Assembly: GCA_002347925.1 (NCBI GenBank)
Contig: DDYL01000222.1
Span: forward strand, 1-6,005
Direction of reading: 5' to 3'
DNA from: Chloroflexi bacterium UBA2235
Lineage (GTDB): Bacteria; Chloroflexota; UBA11872; UBA12225
DNA length: 6,005 nt
Shown here: one piece after another, positions 4,894 to 6,005 of the stretch
Numbering within the stretch: the first letter of the stretch is position 1
Layout: each line of letters begins with the position of its first letter
Translations under genes and position numbers: made by a program
Notes under the pieces: generated by a model
The model's database searches: none
The model's input: only the letters and a program-made list of their open reading frames with translations
Told to the model about the DNA's origin: nothing

Positions 4894-6005
4894 ATGGCCG
4901 CTAGGGCACGGAAGCGGTTCATCATCTGTGTTCTTCTGGGACTGGGTATTGGCGGGGTATTCAGCCTTGCGCTGAACTTCGGATACTTCTCACCCCTGAA
5001 CAACATTCAGAACCTTGTCACTGACGCCATCCTGTTTCGGTCTCGGGACGGCCTGACCGCTGACAAGGTCGTGATGATGCCAATCGATGAGGCGTCAGTT
5101 TCTGCGTTCAAGGAGCAGTATGGGCGTGTGTTCTCATGGCCCAGAACCCTCCACGCCCAGGCTCTGAAAAACCTCGCAGATGCTGGTGCGCGCGTTGTTG
5201 TTTACGACATCCTGTTCGACGCTCCCGGGTGTCCGGCGACCGTTCCCAGACCCTGTCCGGAAGACAAGACCTTTGCCGATGCGATGGACTACGCGCGACA
5301 GAAGCCCGGTGGTGGCGTGCAGATCATCCTCGCAACGGTAGGAAGCCCACCGGAACCAGCGGCGCTTCTTCCCGGCGAGAACATCAAGTACCAGGACACG
5401 ATCCCACCAATCGCTGAATTGTCAGAACACGCGTCGGCGTTGGGCCATGTACATCCGTATGTCGATTCGGATGGTTCGGTGCGACGCATGCCCCTAGTGG
5501 CAACCATGAAGGGTGTTGACGTAAATGGGCTGCCGTTGCAGGCAGCGGCGTCGTACCTCCGGCGCCCAAAGGCTGTCGATCAGAGCGGGCCGGGCTACCT
5601 TTACTTCGCCGGTCGTCCGGTACCTGTCGACAACCACGGCCTTGCAATTGTCAATTTCCTGGGCAAGCCCTCCCATCTGACAAAAGAGATCGGTCCCGGC
5701 CCCGTCGCGTCCGTGTCGTTCGCAGACGTTGTGAAGGGCTCCTTTGACCGTGACAAGGTGAAAGACAAGATCGTTTTCGTCGGGCTCACGGCGATTGGCT
5801 TTGCGGACGACTACTTCGCGCCAACATCGGTATCCGGCGCAAAGATGACCGGAGTCGAGATCCACGCCCAGACTGCGGAAATGCTTCTGAGAAGCGCATA
5901 TCTGGCTCCACAGACGACCCAGTCAACGATTGCGATCATCCTGGGCCTCACCTTGATGGCTGGCGTAGTGTTGCCGTTCTTCCCGCCCGTTCTTGGGTCG
6001 ATCGG
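4894..6005 (+). CDS. CHASE2-domain transmembrane sensor protein (3'-truncated by window edge)
   Basis: The frame is open from ATG 4894 to the right edge (370 residues seen, no stop). CHASE2 (PF05226) is an extracytoplasmic sensory domain found at the N-terminus of class III adenylate cyclases, histidine kinases, diguanylate cyclases and Ser/Thr kinases. A basic N-terminus (RARKR) and a membrane segment at about 9-27 precede a CHASE2 domain at about 35-335. Its marks are SWPRTLHAQAL (81-91), AGARVVVYDILFD (97-109), ALGHVHPYVDSDGSVRR (182-198), KIVFVGLTAIGFADDYFAPTS (292-312) and GVEIHAQTAEMLL (320-332). A second membrane segment starts near 346, where CHASE2 proteins usually have two or three before the output domain. 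C113 and C121 lie in a short insertion and could form a disulfide outside the cell. The ligand and output domain are unknown. The start is fixed by GGAAGGAG at 4878-4885. Confidence 0.88.
   Translation, partial: MAARARKRFIICVLLGLGIGGVFSLALNFGYFSPLNNIQNLVTDAILFRSRDGLTADKVVMMPIDEASVSAFKEQYGRVFSWPRTLHAQALKNLADAGARVVVYDILFDAPGCPATVPRPCPEDKTFADAMDYARQKPGGGVQIILATVGSPPEPAALLPGENIKYQDTIPPIAELSEHASALGHVHPYVDSDGSVRRMPLVATMKGVDVNGLPLQAAASYLRRPKAVDQSGPGYLYFAGRPVPVDNHGLAIVNFLGKPSHLTKEIGPGPVASVSFADVVKGSFDRDKVKDKIVFVGLTAIGFADDYFAPTSVSGAKMTGVEIHAQTAEMLLRSAYLAPQTTQSTIAIILGLTLMAGVVLPFFPPVLGSI

Noticed and set aside
5136..5417. 93-codon + strand open frame inside the CHASE2 gene
   Set aside because: It is an out-of-frame shadow of the CHASE2 coding sequence, and its translation is Arg/Pro/Ser-rich without motifs.

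Overview
The window is a compact, gene-dense bacterial chromosomal segment with five protein-coding genes, all on the + strand. No RNA gene, mobile element, CRISPR array or long repeat is visible. Base composition is moderately GC-rich (by eye about 60%) and looks even across all genes, so nothing suggests recent transfer. The combination of a pheA end, a Zincin_1-type small metalloprotease, a UPF0182 giant membrane protein, a cytidylate-kinase-like protein and a CHASE2 sensor points to a GC-rich Terrabacteria-type lineage. Actinomycetota (including deep-branching or anaerobic classes) is the first guess; Chloroflexota or related phyla are possible. This placement is inference from gene families, not from a marker gene.

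Layout: (1) 1-294, the C-terminal ACT (phenylalanine-binding) domain of prephenate dehydratase, cut by the left edge. (2) 298-684, a 128-residue HExxH metalloprotease of the Zincin_1 family, three bases after the pheA stop and almost certainly co-transcribed with it. (3) 685-855, a 171-base spacer with a 7-bp inverted repeat (739-763) that overlaps a weak promoter-like pair. (4) 856-3987, a UPF0182-family protein with seven membrane segments, a large extracytoplasmic domain, a Pro/Ser/Thr/Ala-rich linker and a short helical C-terminus. (5) 3988-4097, a 110-base spacer with a perfect 10-bp hairpin immediately followed by a TATAAT hexamer, suggesting that one transcription unit ends and another begins here. 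(6) 4098-4817, a cytidylate-kinase-like (Cytidylate_kin2-type) protein with an unusual phosphate-binding loop. (7) 4894 to the right edge, the N-terminal part of a CHASE2-domain membrane sensor whose output domain lies beyond the window.

Functional links: pheA belongs to phenylalanine biosynthesis. The next two genes are a cytosolic metalloprotease-like protein and an envelope protein of unknown role. The last two look like a separate unit pairing a divergent nucleotide-kinase-fold protein with a transmembrane sensor. I see no clear evidence of a new defence or mobile system. The best leads are the altered P-loop of the kinase-like protein, the hairpin/-10 junction, and the unknown output domain of the CHASE2 protein. 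Two start codons should be placed downstream of the longest open frame (856 rather than 793; 4098 rather than 4047).
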